Shown piece after piece: positions 25,620 to 34,119 of a stretch of DNA of 57,525 nucleotides. Under the pieces are notes generated by a model. That model made no database searches, was not told where the DNA came from, and worked only from the letters and a program-made list of their open reading frames with translations. Within the stretch, counting starts at the first letter, position 1, and each line of letters opens with the position of its first letter. The position numbers were made by a program, and so were the translations under genes. Source of the DNA: Neobacillus jeddahensis (GTDB lineage Bacteria; Bacillota; Bacilli; Bacillales; Cytobacillaceae); the NCBI RefSeq assembly GCF_000612625.1, contig NZ_CCAS010000026.1, positions 1 to 57,525 of the forward strand, in the 5' to 3' direction.

Positions 25620-25642
25620 CGTTAATATCCAGCATTCAATCC

Positions 25643-26064
25643 CATTAATAACGTTCTGTAAGCCATGTTCTGTACCATAGTACTGCAAACGACTATTAAG
25701 TCTCGTACTGAGGTGGTAATCATCTATCTACAGATTCTAAATAGAATCTGTCCTTCTCCTCGTTCAATTCCTCAGAGAAAGTGCCCCTACCATTATTTGG
25801 GTTTCTCGCTCGTGGGGTTTACCCGTTCCACTCTTTCCATTTCTGGAAAGACTACGTCACTGTGGCACTTTTATAGGTATTCATACCATATCCTTGTAGG
25901 ACTTAGGTATTTTCCCGGCCGTCAGCTGAATGCTAGCCTCAGCTGCCCTAGCTTATGAATTCACTAGGCACGAACACTACGAGCATCTCAGCTCGTGCGA
26001 GCATGGACTTTCCTCTGCAATTCACAAAATGATCCTTGCAGCGATTACCCGAACGTCATTAATG
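25643..26064 (-). ncRNA. rnpB: RNase P RNA, Bacillus type B
   Basis: Catalytic RNA of RNase P, which matures the 5' ends of tRNAs. On the minus strand the sequence follows the B. subtilis RNA: ACGTTCGGGTAATCGC at the 5' end, GAGGAAAGTCCATGC, then AGTGCCACAGTGACG, GTGGAACGGGTAAACCCC, GAGCGAGAAACCC, and the 3' segment CATGGCTTACAGAACGTT. The two ends (CATTAATGACGTTC and GAACGTTATTAATG) pair as helix P1, which sets the boundaries to within a few bases. A sigma-A promoter and a terminator bracket it. Small ORFs called across this region are spurious. Confidence 0.97.
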
Positions 26065-26074
26065 ATACTTTTCT

Positions 26075-26103
26075 ATTATATGTATTTCCTATTGTTTAAT
26101 CAA
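26075..26103 (-). promoter_or_regulatory. Sigma-A promoter of rnpB
   Basis: On the minus strand TTGATT (26098-26103) and TATAAT (26075-26080) are exactly 17 bases apart, placing the start at about 26067, close to the P1-defined 5' end. Confidence 0.85.
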
Positions 26104-26135
26104 TGGTTTTTATTAGGAAATAACGGTACAATTTG

Positions 26136-26438
26136 TTAATCGTAAAGTTTATTACCAAAAACATGCTTTTCTAAATTTGACAATCGCTTTAAAATATCAA
26201 AATTTGTTGTCCCAGCAGGTTGGGCAACCGGCTGTCTCTTAGAAGAGTCCTCAAGTTGTTTACGCAAACGTAAATTTTCTTGCTGAAGATCCTCAATTTC
26301 TTGATGAAAGGTTTCATAATCTTTAATAATTAAATCCAAAAATTTATCAACATCTTCTTGTTTATAACCTCGGACGCCTGTTTTAAACTCTTTTTCCAAA
26401 ATGTCCTTAGCAGTTAATTTCACTTTATCAGCCAGCAT
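26136..26438 (-). CDS. gpsB: Cell-division and growth regulator GpsB
   Basis: A 100-residue DivIVA-like coiled-coil protein. The N-terminal domain [34 protein letters not shown] matches the DivIVA/GpsB membrane-proximal motif, then a coiled coil and a short hexamerising C-terminus ([11 protein letters not shown]). GpsB links peptidoglycan synthesis, especially PBP1, to the division and elongation machinery; ponA lies further along the window. AGGTG precedes the ATG at 26438; the frame upstream of it has no site. It lies just upstream of rnpB, as in B. subtilis. Confidence 0.95.
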   Translation of the reverse strand: MLADKVKLTAKDILEKEFKTGVRGYKQEDVDKFLDLIIKDYETFHQEIEDLQQENLRLRKQLEDSSKRQPVAQPAGTTNFDILKRLSNLEKHVFGNKLYD

Positions 26439-26564
26439 CAAAATCACCTCAGTATTCGCCAATCATTTCCTATTATTTTTTCAAAAATAAGTGCTTTTGT
26501 CAATTTTCTTGTGTTTTGTTTGTAAAGGTTTCATAATTCAATTCATTATATGGATAAAAAAACT

Positions 26565-27140
26565 TTACATTCCTGAAAAATCTGATAGTTTCATTTGTTC
26601 TTCTTCGACAATCATTTGTAAGTCGTAGAATGTGATAAGTTGAATTTGATATGATTGTTTGTTTTGGTATTCGATTGCCAATTCATACAGATACTTCGGG
26701 CTTCCTTCCGTTTCAGGATCATACAGAAGGAGAAGTCCTTCACTTTTTTCAATAAAAAATTGGTTTTTCAAGCGAAATTGCCATGGCTTCTCATACCCTC
26801 TTTTTGTAACAGATTCAATAAAATCTGCCCGGGCAAGGATAGAAGCATACCACTCTTTATTCGCTTCATTCCAAGACGCTTCTTGATCCAAAAAGGGCGT
26901 GATAATAGCAAGCTTTAAATCAGGAAACTCCACTTGCAAGTCAAATACAACCTCGGCTGCCCATAGTTCAGTACCTAATTGACCACTGATTAACACCCAT
27001 TCTAGGCCTGCTTCTACCATGGGCATAAGCTCCTTTTTGAGCGCAGCCTTAATAAACAAGGCAGATGGATCGTCTTTTTTAAATATCCCTATTTCAAAAG
27101 GTTTATATCCCGATATGGCCAGTACTTTAACCAAGAACAT
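26565..27140 (-). CDS. ypsA: YpsA, SLOG-family protein
   Basis: A 191-residue DUF1273 protein. The Rossmann-like start [15 protein letters not shown] and [15 protein letters not shown], then LAIITPF, fit the SLOG superfamily, whose members bind nucleotides or NAD-like ligands. In B. subtilis and Staphylococcus, YpsA affects cell division, consistent with the gpsB neighbour. The ligand is unknown. GAGGAGATT precedes the ATG at 27140; the 35 extra upstream codons have no site. It stands 126 bases upstream of gpsB with no terminator that I could find. Confidence 0.93.
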   Translation of the reverse strand: MFLVKVLAISGYKPFEIGIFKKDDPSALFIKAALKKELMPMVEAGLEWVLISGQLGTELWAAEVVFDLQVEFPDLKLAIITPFLDQEASWNEANKEWYASILARADFIESVTKRGYEKPWQFRLKNQFFIEKSEGLLLLYDPETEGSPKYLYELAIEYQNKQSYQIQLITFYDLQMIVEEEQMKLSDFSGM

Positions 27141-27259
27141 AATCTCCTCAATTTTTATAAATTTATTAATTGGACAAACATTTTTATAAAATGAGCATAC
27201 CATATAGTACAACAATAAAAAACAAGGGCATAACTGCCCTTGCATGGAAACAAGCCTTC

Positions 27260-27631
27260 TTATGGTCTAGGTCCCATGAATGGTCCTGGTCCGAAGCCCG
27301 GACCCCCTTGACCGAAGCCTGGGCCTCCTGGTCCGAAGCCTGGGCCTCCTGGTCCGAAGCCTGGGCCCCCCATGCCCATACCTGGTAGAGCATTTGAAGT
27401 TGGCATTCCACCTTGAGCACATGGGTTACAGCAGTTAATTTGTTGATTACATACCTCTTCAGCACAAGAAGATGTTTGTGGACAGAAGTGTTTATGTTGG
27501 TACATATGATGATTAACCGTTGTTGTGTGGACAGGATGGATATGTGGCACCACCGTCGTTGAGAACGTATGATTCACAATTTGTTGAGTCGGATGAATGA
27601 CTGGAGGCATGAAATTGGTTCCAAGATACAT
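27260..27631 (-). CDS. cotD: Spore coat protein CotD-like
   Basis: A 123-residue protein: a His/Thr-rich N-terminal half ([33 protein letters not shown]), a Cys-rich middle ([15 protein letters not shown]) and a glycine-proline tail with GGPGFGPG repeated about four times. The first two parts match CotD, an inner-coat protein of Bacillus spores. GGGAGATTATA precedes the ATG at 27631. A weak sigma-K-like -10 (CATAGGCTG, minus strand of 27668-27676) lies upstream. The GPGF tail is repetitive at DNA level and may vary in length between strains. The antisense and alternative-frame ORFs here are shadows. Confidence 0.88.
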   Translation of the reverse strand: MYLGTNFMPPVIHPTQQIVNHTFSTTVVPHIHPVHTTTVNHHMYQHKHFCPQTSSCAEEVCNQQINCCNPCAQGGMPTSNALPGMGMGGPGFGPGGPGFGPGGPGFGQGGPGFGPGPFMGPRP

Positions 27632-27813
27632 ATTATAATCTCCCTTCAATATTATTGTTTACATTTACAGCCTATGTGAAGGGAGCTACTCTTGTACTAA
27701 TGAAAATACCTATTTTTTGTTATTCCAAATTTATTTACCAATATTCTCAGTATTTGTATTTAGAAATGTATCATGTACCGCCCTTTAGGGCTTGTAAGTT
27801 GCTCGAGATACTT

Positions 27814-27909
27814 TTAAAGCACTGAATTAAAGGTATCTTTTAAACTAGTAAACACGACGGCAGTCAAACATACGACAATAAAAAATAAAAATAAAATCGC
27901 TTTATACAT
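27814..27909 (-). CDS. 31-residue single-pass membrane microprotein
   Basis: ORF encoding MYKAILFLFFIVVCLTAVVF and a short tail TSLKDTFNSVL. One membrane helix follows a lysine. GGAG lies eight bases before the ATG. A stem-loop spans the last codons. I do not recognise it. It occupies the otherwise empty 456-base gap between cotD and mrfB; the rest of that gap shows only a small GCCCTTTAGGGC palindrome at about 27780. It could be a fortuitous ORF. Confidence 0.45.
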   Translation of the reverse strand: MYKAILFLFFIVVCLTAVVFTSLKDTFNSVL

Positions 27910-28087
27910 ATTACCAGCTCCATATGGTTTTTAGAGTCGTTTTTTCCTCAATCCAATTTCCCATTTTACCTTCTTCGACTCAGATAAACAATATGAAATT
28001 ACTGGTTTTTCTTCAGAAATTATTAAGAATTTGTGTCCATTTATAAAACCTTGTTTAAAAATACTGTTATTCCTCAGTTTATAGTGC

Positions 28088-29359
28088 CTATTCCTTAAAC
28101 AGTAGTTTAGCGCTTTTTTGTTTTAAACGTTTTATTCTAGTATGAAGTAATTCTTCTGAAAAAAATTTTTTTATTTTTGTTAGATTCGTTTCCTTTGTTA
28201 ACAAAGAAATTGCATTTTGACAATAGTTGATGGCAAGCTCATAGTCTTTAAGTCTATGTTCATATATTTTTGCAAGTTCCAAATTTGCCTCTATCATCAT
28301 TTGCCTATCTCCAGAATCGGCAACGCTCAAGAATAAATCACGTGCTTGAATCCAATTACGTTCCTTTTTATACTGATATGCCAAGATTAGCTTAGCCTTA
28401 TAGGAGGTAATATCTCCATCGGTAGTAAGATTAGTTAAAATTTTTGTTGCTTCGTTTTTTTCTCCCAGGGAAGAAAACCACCGTCCTACTTCAAACGATT
28501 CTGGTCGCGTTTGCTTTTGATCAATCCCGTATAATTGAAAGGTTAAATGGGTGTATAAGGTTACTAGTGATAATATATCAATCTCGTTATGTTTAATAAT
28601 TCCCAGCATCCCCTCAGGCTGCTTCCTTTCAATAAAATCGAAATAAATCATCGGAGCCAAAAAGCCAGGAATATCATCCACTCTTTCTACTCCTAGGACC
28701 TCTTTTTCGACAATAGACAATTTCATCCGCTCTAATTTATGCTTCCAAAGCCTTCGTGCTGCATGAAATAGATCAAAATGGCCAAACTCAGGTAGTTTAG
28801 GTACATTCTCTCTTACTAAAGTATGTCTTGTTTTGACTTGTGGCCAATCAAACGATTTACCATTATAGGTAACAAGGGTTCGATAATTCACCTTTTCTAA
28901 AAAGCTTTGATATAAGGGAACTTCTGCACCAGGATGTGGCAGGATATGTTGTCTTAAAATAAGGTGTTCACCTGAAACACTAGCATATCCAAGTAAAAAA
29001 ATGGTATTCCCAACTCCTCCACCAAGCCCGGTCGTTTCAGTATCAAAAAAGAACAAATCCTCTGCTCGATGCCCTTCAGCTGCTAATGGATGGCTAATAG
29101 GGTGTTGGTTCCATAAATCAATTGCTGTTAAAAAATCCTGAAAACAGTACCGTCCATGTTGCTGCGATAGTGGGTATTTCACTTCACGTATTAAGCAATA
29201 ATCTTGTTCTAAGAAAAAAGGTTTTACTTGTTCTTGTTCCCACTTCTCCCGATATGGGACATCAATGAAGGGCAGTTCGGGTTTGTTGCTCCCACTTTCA
29301 GTCTGACTCCCGCCTGTCAGATGAGGTTTTAAGCGATTTAATTTATTCTTTAACGACAT
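28088..29359 (-). CDS. mrfB: Mitomycin repair exonuclease MrfB (YprB)
   Basis: A 423-residue protein with an RNase H-like 3'-5' exonuclease domain: DTETTG in FFFDTETTGLGGG, then VTYNGKSFDWPQVKTRH and HNEIDILSLV give the metal-binding acids. A C-terminal helical region with TPR-like repeats follows (about residues 300-400). In B. subtilis MrfB acts with the MrfA helicase in repair of mitomycin-C damage independently of UvrABC. It starts two bases after the mrfA stop, with its GGAAGTG site inside the end of mrfA, so the pair is translationally linked. The LexA box upstream of mrfA would control both. Confidence 0.93.
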   Translation of the reverse strand: MSLKNKLNRLKPHLTGGSQTESGSNKPELPFIDVPYREKWEQEQVKPFFLEQDYCLIREVKYPLSQQHGRYCFQDFLTAIDLWNQHPISHPLAAEGHRAEDLFFFDTETTGLGGGVGNTIFLLGYASVSGEHLILRQHILPHPGAEVPLYQSFLEKVNYRTLVTYNGKSFDWPQVKTRHTLVRENVPKLPEFGHFDLFHAARRLWKHKLERMKLSIVEKEVLGVERVDDIPGFLAPMIYFDFIERKQPEGMLGIIKHNEIDILSLVTLYTHLTFQLYGIDQKQTRPESFEVGRWFSSLGEKNEATKILTNLTTDGDITSYKAKLILAYQYKKERNWIQARDLFLSVADSGDRQMMIEANLELAKIYEHRLKDYELAINYCQNAISLLTKETNLTKIKKFFSEELLHTRIKRLKQKSAKLLFKE

Positions 29360-29361
29360 TT

Positions 29362-31653
29362 CTACACTTCCATATCTGTTAGAGATGGTTGCAAGAAAGA
29401 CTCAATAATATTTATTGCATCATTTTTTGCTGTTTCACTTGCTGTATCTGTGCCAATACAAGATGGACACCCCGAATGACATTGACAATGGTTAATCATT
29501 TTTAATGTCTCAAACAGTACTTCCGCCATACCGGAGTGAATCTTTTCACTTAAACCAATTCCACCAGGGTAGCGATCATAGAAGAAAATCGTTGGTTTTT
29601 CGTTATGATCCGCCTTCACTTGTGGTATTACATGGATGTCTTGAGGGTCTGCCATCACAAATAATGGAGAAATGTGATTGAGGGCATGGGCGGCTCCAAT
29701 TAGACCTTGCTCGAGCCGTTCATGGCCCATTTCGGCGAATGACTTATTTAATGAAATCCATGCTGCACTCGTATGGAGCTCCTCTTCTGGGAGATGGATT
29801 GGGCCCGAACCGATATTTTCATGTGACTCGAATTTGATTTTTTTAAAAATTGTCGCCATAGCCCTAACACTAACATCCCCATAACCAATTTCAGCCCCAT
29901 CCCTGGATTGTAGTTTATCTACTTCCAATACTTTCAATTGGACCGCTAAATTAGCATCAGTGTAATAATCAACATCCACCTCTCGTACAAACGCCTTTTT
30001 TTCTTCCCAATCGAGCTTTTCAACCTGGAATTGTACCCCTTGGTGTAAATAAATGGCTTCATCGTGGAGAAGTGTCATGGAAGAAAAGCGATCCATTTCG
30101 CCGATCACTTTAACATTAGCTACATCTGATTGATCAACGATAATGACATTTTCCTGTGAAGCGGACCGCAAACTAATATTATGGGCTGGAAAGGAATCAT
30201 TCATCCAATACCATTTATCGCCGTTACGGTATAGTACTCGCTCTTCTGTTAAGTATTCCAATAATTCTTCTGTGCCAACATTTCCAAATTGCTCTCCTTC
30301 CTTGAATGGAAGCTCATAAGCCGCACATTTCATGTGATCAATTAAGATAATTAGATTATCCGGATTGATTCTAGCCGTTTCTGGACTTTTATTAAAAAAG
30401 TAATCAGGGTTCTGAATGATATATTGATCAAGTGGACTTGAACTTGCCACCATAATAACCAATGCTTCCCCGTGCCTACGCCCCGCTCTACCAGCTTGCT
30501 GCCAGGCACTTGAAATGGTTCCTGGATAGCCTGTCATAATGCAAACCTGCAGCTGACCGATATCAACCCCCAGCTCCAGGGCATTTGTGCTAACAACCCC
30601 ATAGATGTCTCCAGAACGTAACCCTTTTTCAATCTTTCTCCGTTCTGTTGGCAAGTATCCACCGCGATACCCCATAATAGATTTTGCTCCTAATTGGTTT
30701 TTTACCAATTCTTGTAGATAGGTTAGAATAATTTCCACCCTGACGCGACTTCTAGCAAAGACGATTGTTTGGATTTTATTTCTTAAAAGTTCACCGGCAA
30801 GATTTCGTACTTCAAGAGTAGCACTTCTCCTTATATTTAATGGTTTATTAATAATTGGCGGATTGTAAAAGAGAAAATGCTTCGTTCCACTAGGGGCTCC
30901 GTTGTTATCAATCAGAACCATTTTTTCTTCCGTAAGTGTCTCTGCAAGCTCCAGTGGATTTGCGATTGTTGCCGAAGTACAAATAAACACTGGGTTACTC
31001 CCGTAATAATGACAAATCCGCTTTAAGCGTCTAATCACATTTGCGACATGGCTACCAAAAACTCCACGGTACGTATGGAGCTCATCTATCACGACAAATT
31101 TTAGATTTTCAAATAAAGAAACCCATTTTGTGTGATGTGGAAGGATCGCAGAATGGAGCATATCTGGGTTCGTAATAACGACATGGCCCGCTTGTCTCAC
31201 CCGTTGACGAATATTCGCAGGTGTATCTCCGTCATATGTATAGCTGTTTATTTCCGCACCCGAAGCCTCAATCAACTCATTGATTTCACTTTTTTGGTCT
31301 TGAGCTAAGGCTTTAGTAGGAAACATATATAAGGCCCTCGCGCTCGGATTTGTAAGAATGGATTGGATGACGGGCAAATTATAACACAGCGTTTTTCCAG
31401 AAGCAGTCGGTGTGACTGCAACAACACTCTTCCCTTCCATCACTTTCTCAAATGCTGAGTTTTGATGCGTATAAAGTTGTTCAATTCCTCTTGTATGTAA
31501 GGATTGTCTTAATAACCGATGGATCCCCTCTGGCATCGGCACAGCATGCGCCGGCTTTTTGTCAATTGTGTGCCATGTGACAATATTTTCATTAAATTTT
31601 TTGTTTATTTTTAAGTCATTCAATACTTCCTGTAGACTTTTTCTTAACTTCAC
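29362..31653 (-). CDS. mrfA: Mitomycin repair helicase MrfA (YprA)
   Basis: A 763-residue superfamily 2 helicase of the DUF1998 type. Motifs: TPTASGKT (Walker A), VIDELHTYRGVFGSH, SATIANP, and AWQQAGRAGRRHGEALVI. The C-terminus holds a four-cysteine metal site, CQCHSGCPSCIG. It matches B. subtilis YprA closely along its length as I recall it. The GTG at 31662 leaves no room for a ribosome binding site; the GTG at 31653 (VKLRKSLQEV) has GGGGTG six bases upstream and fits the family start. It is the first gene of mrfAB. A LexA box overlaps its promoter. Confidence 0.94.
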   Translation of the reverse strand: MKLRKSLQEVLNDLKINKKFNENIVTWHTIDKKPAHAVPMPEGIHRLLRQSLHTRGIEQLYTHQNSAFEKVMEGKSVVAVTPTASGKTLCYNLPVIQSILTNPSARALYMFPTKALAQDQKSEINELIEASGAEINSYTYDGDTPANIRQRVRQAGHVVITNPDMLHSAILPHHTKWVSLFENLKFVVIDELHTYRGVFGSHVANVIRRLKRICHYYGSNPVFICTSATIANPLELAETLTEEKMVLIDNNGAPSGTKHFLFYNPPIINKPLNIRRSATLEVRNLAGELLRNKIQTIVFARSRVRVEIILTYLQELVKNQLGAKSIMGYRGGYLPTERRKIEKGLRSGDIYGVVSTNALELGVDIGQLQVCIMTGYPGTISSAWQQAGRAGRRHGEALVIMVASSSPLDQYIIQNPDYFFNKSPETARINPDNLIILIDHMKCAAYELPFKEGEQFGNVGTEELLEYLTEERVLYRNGDKWYWMNDSFPAHNISLRSASQENVIIVDQSDVANVKVIGEMDRFSSMTLLHDEAIYLHQGVQFQVEKLDWEEKKAFVREVDVDYYTDANLAVQLKVLEVDKLQSRDGAEIGYGDVSVRAMATIFKKIKFESHENIGSGPIHLPEEELHTSAAWISLNKSFAEMGHERLEQGLIGAAHALNHISPLFVMADPQDIHVIPQVKADHNEKPTIFFYDRYPGGIGLSEKIHSGMAEVLFETLKMINHCQCHSGCPSCIGTDTASETAKNDAINIIESFLQPSLTDMEV

Positions 31654-31674
31654 GTTCCTCACCCCGTTACACTT

Positions 31675-31702
31675 ATTTTAGCGAATAAACGTTCGTTACA
31701 AA
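31675..31702 (-). promoter_or_regulatory. mrfA promoter with a LexA (SOS) box
   Basis: CGAAT-AAAC-GTTCG at 31682-31695 matches the Bacillus LexA core CGAAC-N4-GTTCG in nine of ten positions. On the minus strand it sits directly upstream of a TAAAAT -10 element (31675-31680), between it and a poor -35 region. The start codon is about 22 bases downstream of the -10. Confidence 0.65.
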
Positions 31703-31790
31703 AGAAAAAAACCAAAATTTTATCCCTTTTTCAGAGTGGAACATTCTTCCAACCCTTTAAATCATGATTATTCCTATTTTTTTATTTAAT

Positions 31791-31835
31791 TTGACATGGT
31801 TCTAATTAAACTATATCAGTTATTTTTGTTACAAT
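31791..31835 (+). promoter_or_regulatory. Candidate promoters of the second Crp/Fnr-type gene
   Basis: TTGACA (31791-31796) with TATCAG 17 bases later (31814-31819), and further on an extended -10 TGTTACAAT (31827-31835). Which is used cannot be decided. No TGTGA-N6-TCACA palindrome is seen in front of this gene. Confidence 0.5.
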
Positions 31836-31869
31836 AGGAAGTAACTGAAATGAAGATGAAGGTGAGCAA

Positions 31870-32568
31870 ATGAAGATAGATGATATTAAAAGGGTACTCG
31901 CAGATTTCTCTCTTTTCCGCGAATTAACGGATGCTGAATTAACGAAGATAACTGACATTGCTATTGTTAGGGAATGGAAAAAGCAGAGCCATGTCTTTCT
32001 CCAAGGTGATCCATTAGAAAATGTTTACTTTATTTTTAATGGAAAAATAAAGATTTACAAGAGTGACGTCAATGGAAAAGAACAAATTGTAGCAATGATG
32101 AAGAAGGGTGAAATGTTTCCACATGTCGGTTTCTTTAGAAAAGGTGACTATCCTGCCTATGCTGAGGTCCTTGAACCAAGTACACTTATTACGATTCCAA
32201 TTTCAAAGTTCGAATCGGTACTCATTGATAACCCTGAACTATGTATCAAAGTATTTAAGGTTCTGGGTGAGAAAATTGTTGATTTACAAAACCGACTCGA
32301 AGAACAAATTTTAAATAATACATATGAACAAATTGTTAAGCTTCTCATTCGGCTTGCACAAAAACACGGAGTGGATCAAGGTGATGGAACAATCCTATTA
32401 AAATCCGAATTTACAAACAAGGATCTTGCCAATATGATTGGAACAACTCGAGAAACGATTAGCCGTACTTTAACAAAAATGAAAAAAGAGGAATTAATTG
32501 AAGTCGATGAGGATGGGGACATGATCGTTGATGTTGATATTCTCATGGAGGAAATAAATTTATTATAA
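31870..32568 (+). CDS. Crp/Fnr-family transcriptional regulator (second paralogue)
   Basis: A 232-residue paralogue of the regulator at 19500, alike over the whole length: shared GKIKIYK, GEMFPH.GFFR, PELCIK.FKVLGEKI.DLQ and NTYEQI stretches, and an almost identical recognition region (ANMIGTTRETISRTLTKMKK). It has one cysteine, so no Fnr-type Fe-S cluster. The cNMP-like barrel lies at about residues 10-120 and the winged helix at about 165-225. AAGGTGAG precedes the ATG. It is convergent with hcp, whose promoter has a perfect TGTGA-N6-TCACA palindrome. It is probably a redox or NO regulator; the signal is unknown. Confidence 0.9.
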   Translation: MKIDDIKRVLADFSLFRELTDAELTKITDIAIVREWKKQSHVFLQGDPLENVYFIFNGKIKIYKSDVNGKEQIVAMMKKGEMFPHVGFFRKGDYPAYAEVLEPSTLITIPISKFESVLIDNPELCIKVFKVLGEKIVDLQNRLEEQILNNTYEQIVKLLIRLAQKHGVDQGDGTILLKSEFTNKDLANMIGTTRETISRTLTKMKKEELIEVDEDGDMIVDVDILMEEINLL

Positions 32569-32595
32569 TGCCAACGTAAGATGCCTATTTACACA

Positions 32596-32625
32596 AAAAC
32601 ACCACAGTCATGACTGCGGTGTTTT
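32596..32625. terminator. Bidirectional terminator between regulator and hcp
   Basis: A 15-bp arm AAAACACCACAGTCA (32596-32610) with TGACTGCGGTGTTTT (32611-32625), one wobble pair. Runs of T on both strands. It lies between the convergent regulator and hcp. Confidence 0.92.
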
Positions 32626-32629
32626 GTCA

Positions 32630-33928
32630 TTATTTTGCTGTCAGTTGAAGCATATCTTCCATGTCTTCTTTAGCTGTACTAATTAACTTTAGATTAAAGG
32701 TTTCTTGGAGTACGTTAAGAACACCTTCTGAAATAAATTCCGGTGGTTTAGGTCCAATTCGGATATCCTTAATGCCTAAACTGAATAGTCCTAACAGAAT
32801 CGCTACTGCTTTTTGCTCAAACCAAGATAAGACAATGCTTACTGGAAGTTCGTTCACTTCACAGCCAAATGCATCAGCTAATGCCATGGCAATTTTCACC
32901 GTAGAGCCAGAATTATTACACTGCCCTAAATCGATATATCGTGGAATGTCAGTTCCTGGTACCACACCATAGTCCACATCATTAAAGCGAAATTTCCCAC
33001 AAGAAGTCGTCAAGATAACGGTTTCTGGAGGAAGTGATGTTGCAAGTTCACGATAGTAATCTCCACCATGACCAGGTGCATCGCAGCCGGCAATCACGAA
33101 GAAACGCTTGATTTTCCCTGACTTTACCGCATCAATTACTTCTGGTGCAATCCCTAGAACCGTTTCATGGTGGAACCCAGTTAACAAGGTTTCATCAGAC
33201 TCTATGGCTGCTTCAGGAAGTTCCAATGCCCGATTGATTAAAGGGGTGAAGTCATCATTGATAATTTTTTCAACATTCTCGAGCCCTGCAACCTCATATG
33301 TAAACATTCTATCTGCATAACTGCCTTTAATTGGCATCACGCAGTTAGTTGTGGCCAGAATGGCTCCAGGGAATTTCTCAAACAAACGGCGTTGATCATA
33401 CCAAGCCTTACCAATATTCCCCATTAAATGCGAATATTTTTTTAATGCAGGATAGCCATGTGCTGGCAGCATTTCAGAGTGTGTGTAAATATTAATCCCT
33501 TTACCTTCTGTTTGCTTTAATAATTCCTCTAATGCAAATAGGTTATGACCGGTTACAACAATACATTTTCCTTCAATCTTATTTTGGCTAACCCTGATAG
33601 GCTCAGGAATCCCTAAACGCTTCGTATGTGCCTCATCAAGCATACCCATGACTCGAACAGCAGATTGACCGACTTTCATGGCCATATCAATATGCTCCTG
33701 TACATTAAAATTAGAATTGGTCAATGTCATGTATAGTGCTTCATGTGTAGTTGCATCTACAAAAGGATCCGTATAACCCAGTTGGTTCGCGTGTGTCCGA
33801 TAAGCAGCGATCCCTTTTAATCCAAAAATGATGGTATCTTGTAAGCTTGCAATTGTTTCATCTTTTCCGCAAACTCCCATAACCGTACAGCCACCAGTTG
33901 GTGTTTGCTCACATTGATAACAGAACAT
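32630..33928 (-). CDS. hcp: Hybrid cluster protein (Hcp)
   Basis: A 432-residue hybrid cluster protein. The N-terminal cluster motif is C3-x2-C6-x7-C14-x5-C20 (MFCYQCEQT, GGCTVMGVC). Further conserved segments around the hybrid cluster include VVTGHNLFALEELL, TTNCVMPIKGSY and TSCGKFRFND. It is shorter than the 540-residue E. coli type and resembles the short class found in Firmicutes and archaea. Hcp was named hydroxylamine reductase, but NO reduction and protein S-nitrosylation are the better supported roles. Its operator and the norB operator are of one type, so the two probably belong to one NO response. Confidence 0.94.
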   Translation of the reverse strand: MFCYQCEQTPTGGCTVMGVCGKDETIASLQDTIIFGLKGIAAYRTHANQLGYTDPFVDATTHEALYMTLTNSNFNVQEHIDMAMKVGQSAVRVMGMLDEAHTKRLGIPEPIRVSQNKIEGKCIVVTGHNLFALEELLKQTEGKGINIYTHSEMLPAHGYPALKKYSHLMGNIGKAWYDQRRLFEKFPGAILATTNCVMPIKGSYADRMFTYEVAGLENVEKIINDDFTPLINRALELPEAAIESDETLLTGFHHETVLGIAPEVIDAVKSGKIKRFFVIAGCDAPGHGGDYYRELATSLPPETVILTTSCGKFRFNDVDYGVVPGTDIPRYIDLGQCNNSGSTVKIAMALADAFGCEVNELPVSIVLSWFEQKAVAILLGLFSLGIKDIRIGPKPPEFISEGVLNVLQETFNLKLISTAKEDMEDMLQLTAK

Positions 33929-33985
33929 TTCTCTTCATCACCTTCCATTAAATTACTGCTATAGCGTACAAATTTTTTCACTTTC

Positions 33986-34009
33986 ATAGTGTGATTCAAA
34001 TCACACTAT
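33986..34009. promoter_or_regulatory. Perfect Crp/Fnr-type palindrome upstream of hcp
   Basis: The core TGTGATTCAAATCACA (33990-34005) fits TGTGA-N6-TCACA exactly, and symmetry extends to ATAGTGTGATT and AATCACACTAT (11-bp arms). Its centre is 69 bases before the hcp start. TACGCT or TATAGC on the minus strand downstream could be the -10. Confidence 0.8.
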
Positions 34010-34056
34010 TGCAAATTGTAATAAATCGTTCAAAAAGTTATTGCAATAATATGACG

Positions 34057-34086
34057 GCACCTACCTAGTTTTCTTAGCATATGATA
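34057..34086 (+). promoter_or_regulatory. Possible sigma-K/E promoter of hsp20
   Basis: CATATGATA (34078-34086) fits the -10 pattern CATA-N3-TA of the mother-cell sigma factors, and GCAC (34057-34060) lies 17 bases upstream in the place of the short sigma-K -35 (AC). This is suggestive only. Confidence 0.4.
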
Positions 34087-34119
34087 CAGAGTAAATTATT
34101 GGAAAGAGAGGGAATGATG

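Noticed and set aside
25665..26139. Two plus-strand ORFs of 97 and 69 codons
   Set aside because: They overlap RNase P RNA on the opposite strand, and the RNA assignment is secure.
27170..27465. ORFs of Trp-Ser-Glu-Ala or Gln-Ala-Ser-Asp repeats
   Set aside because: Frame-shadow translations of the cotD GPGF repeat DNA.
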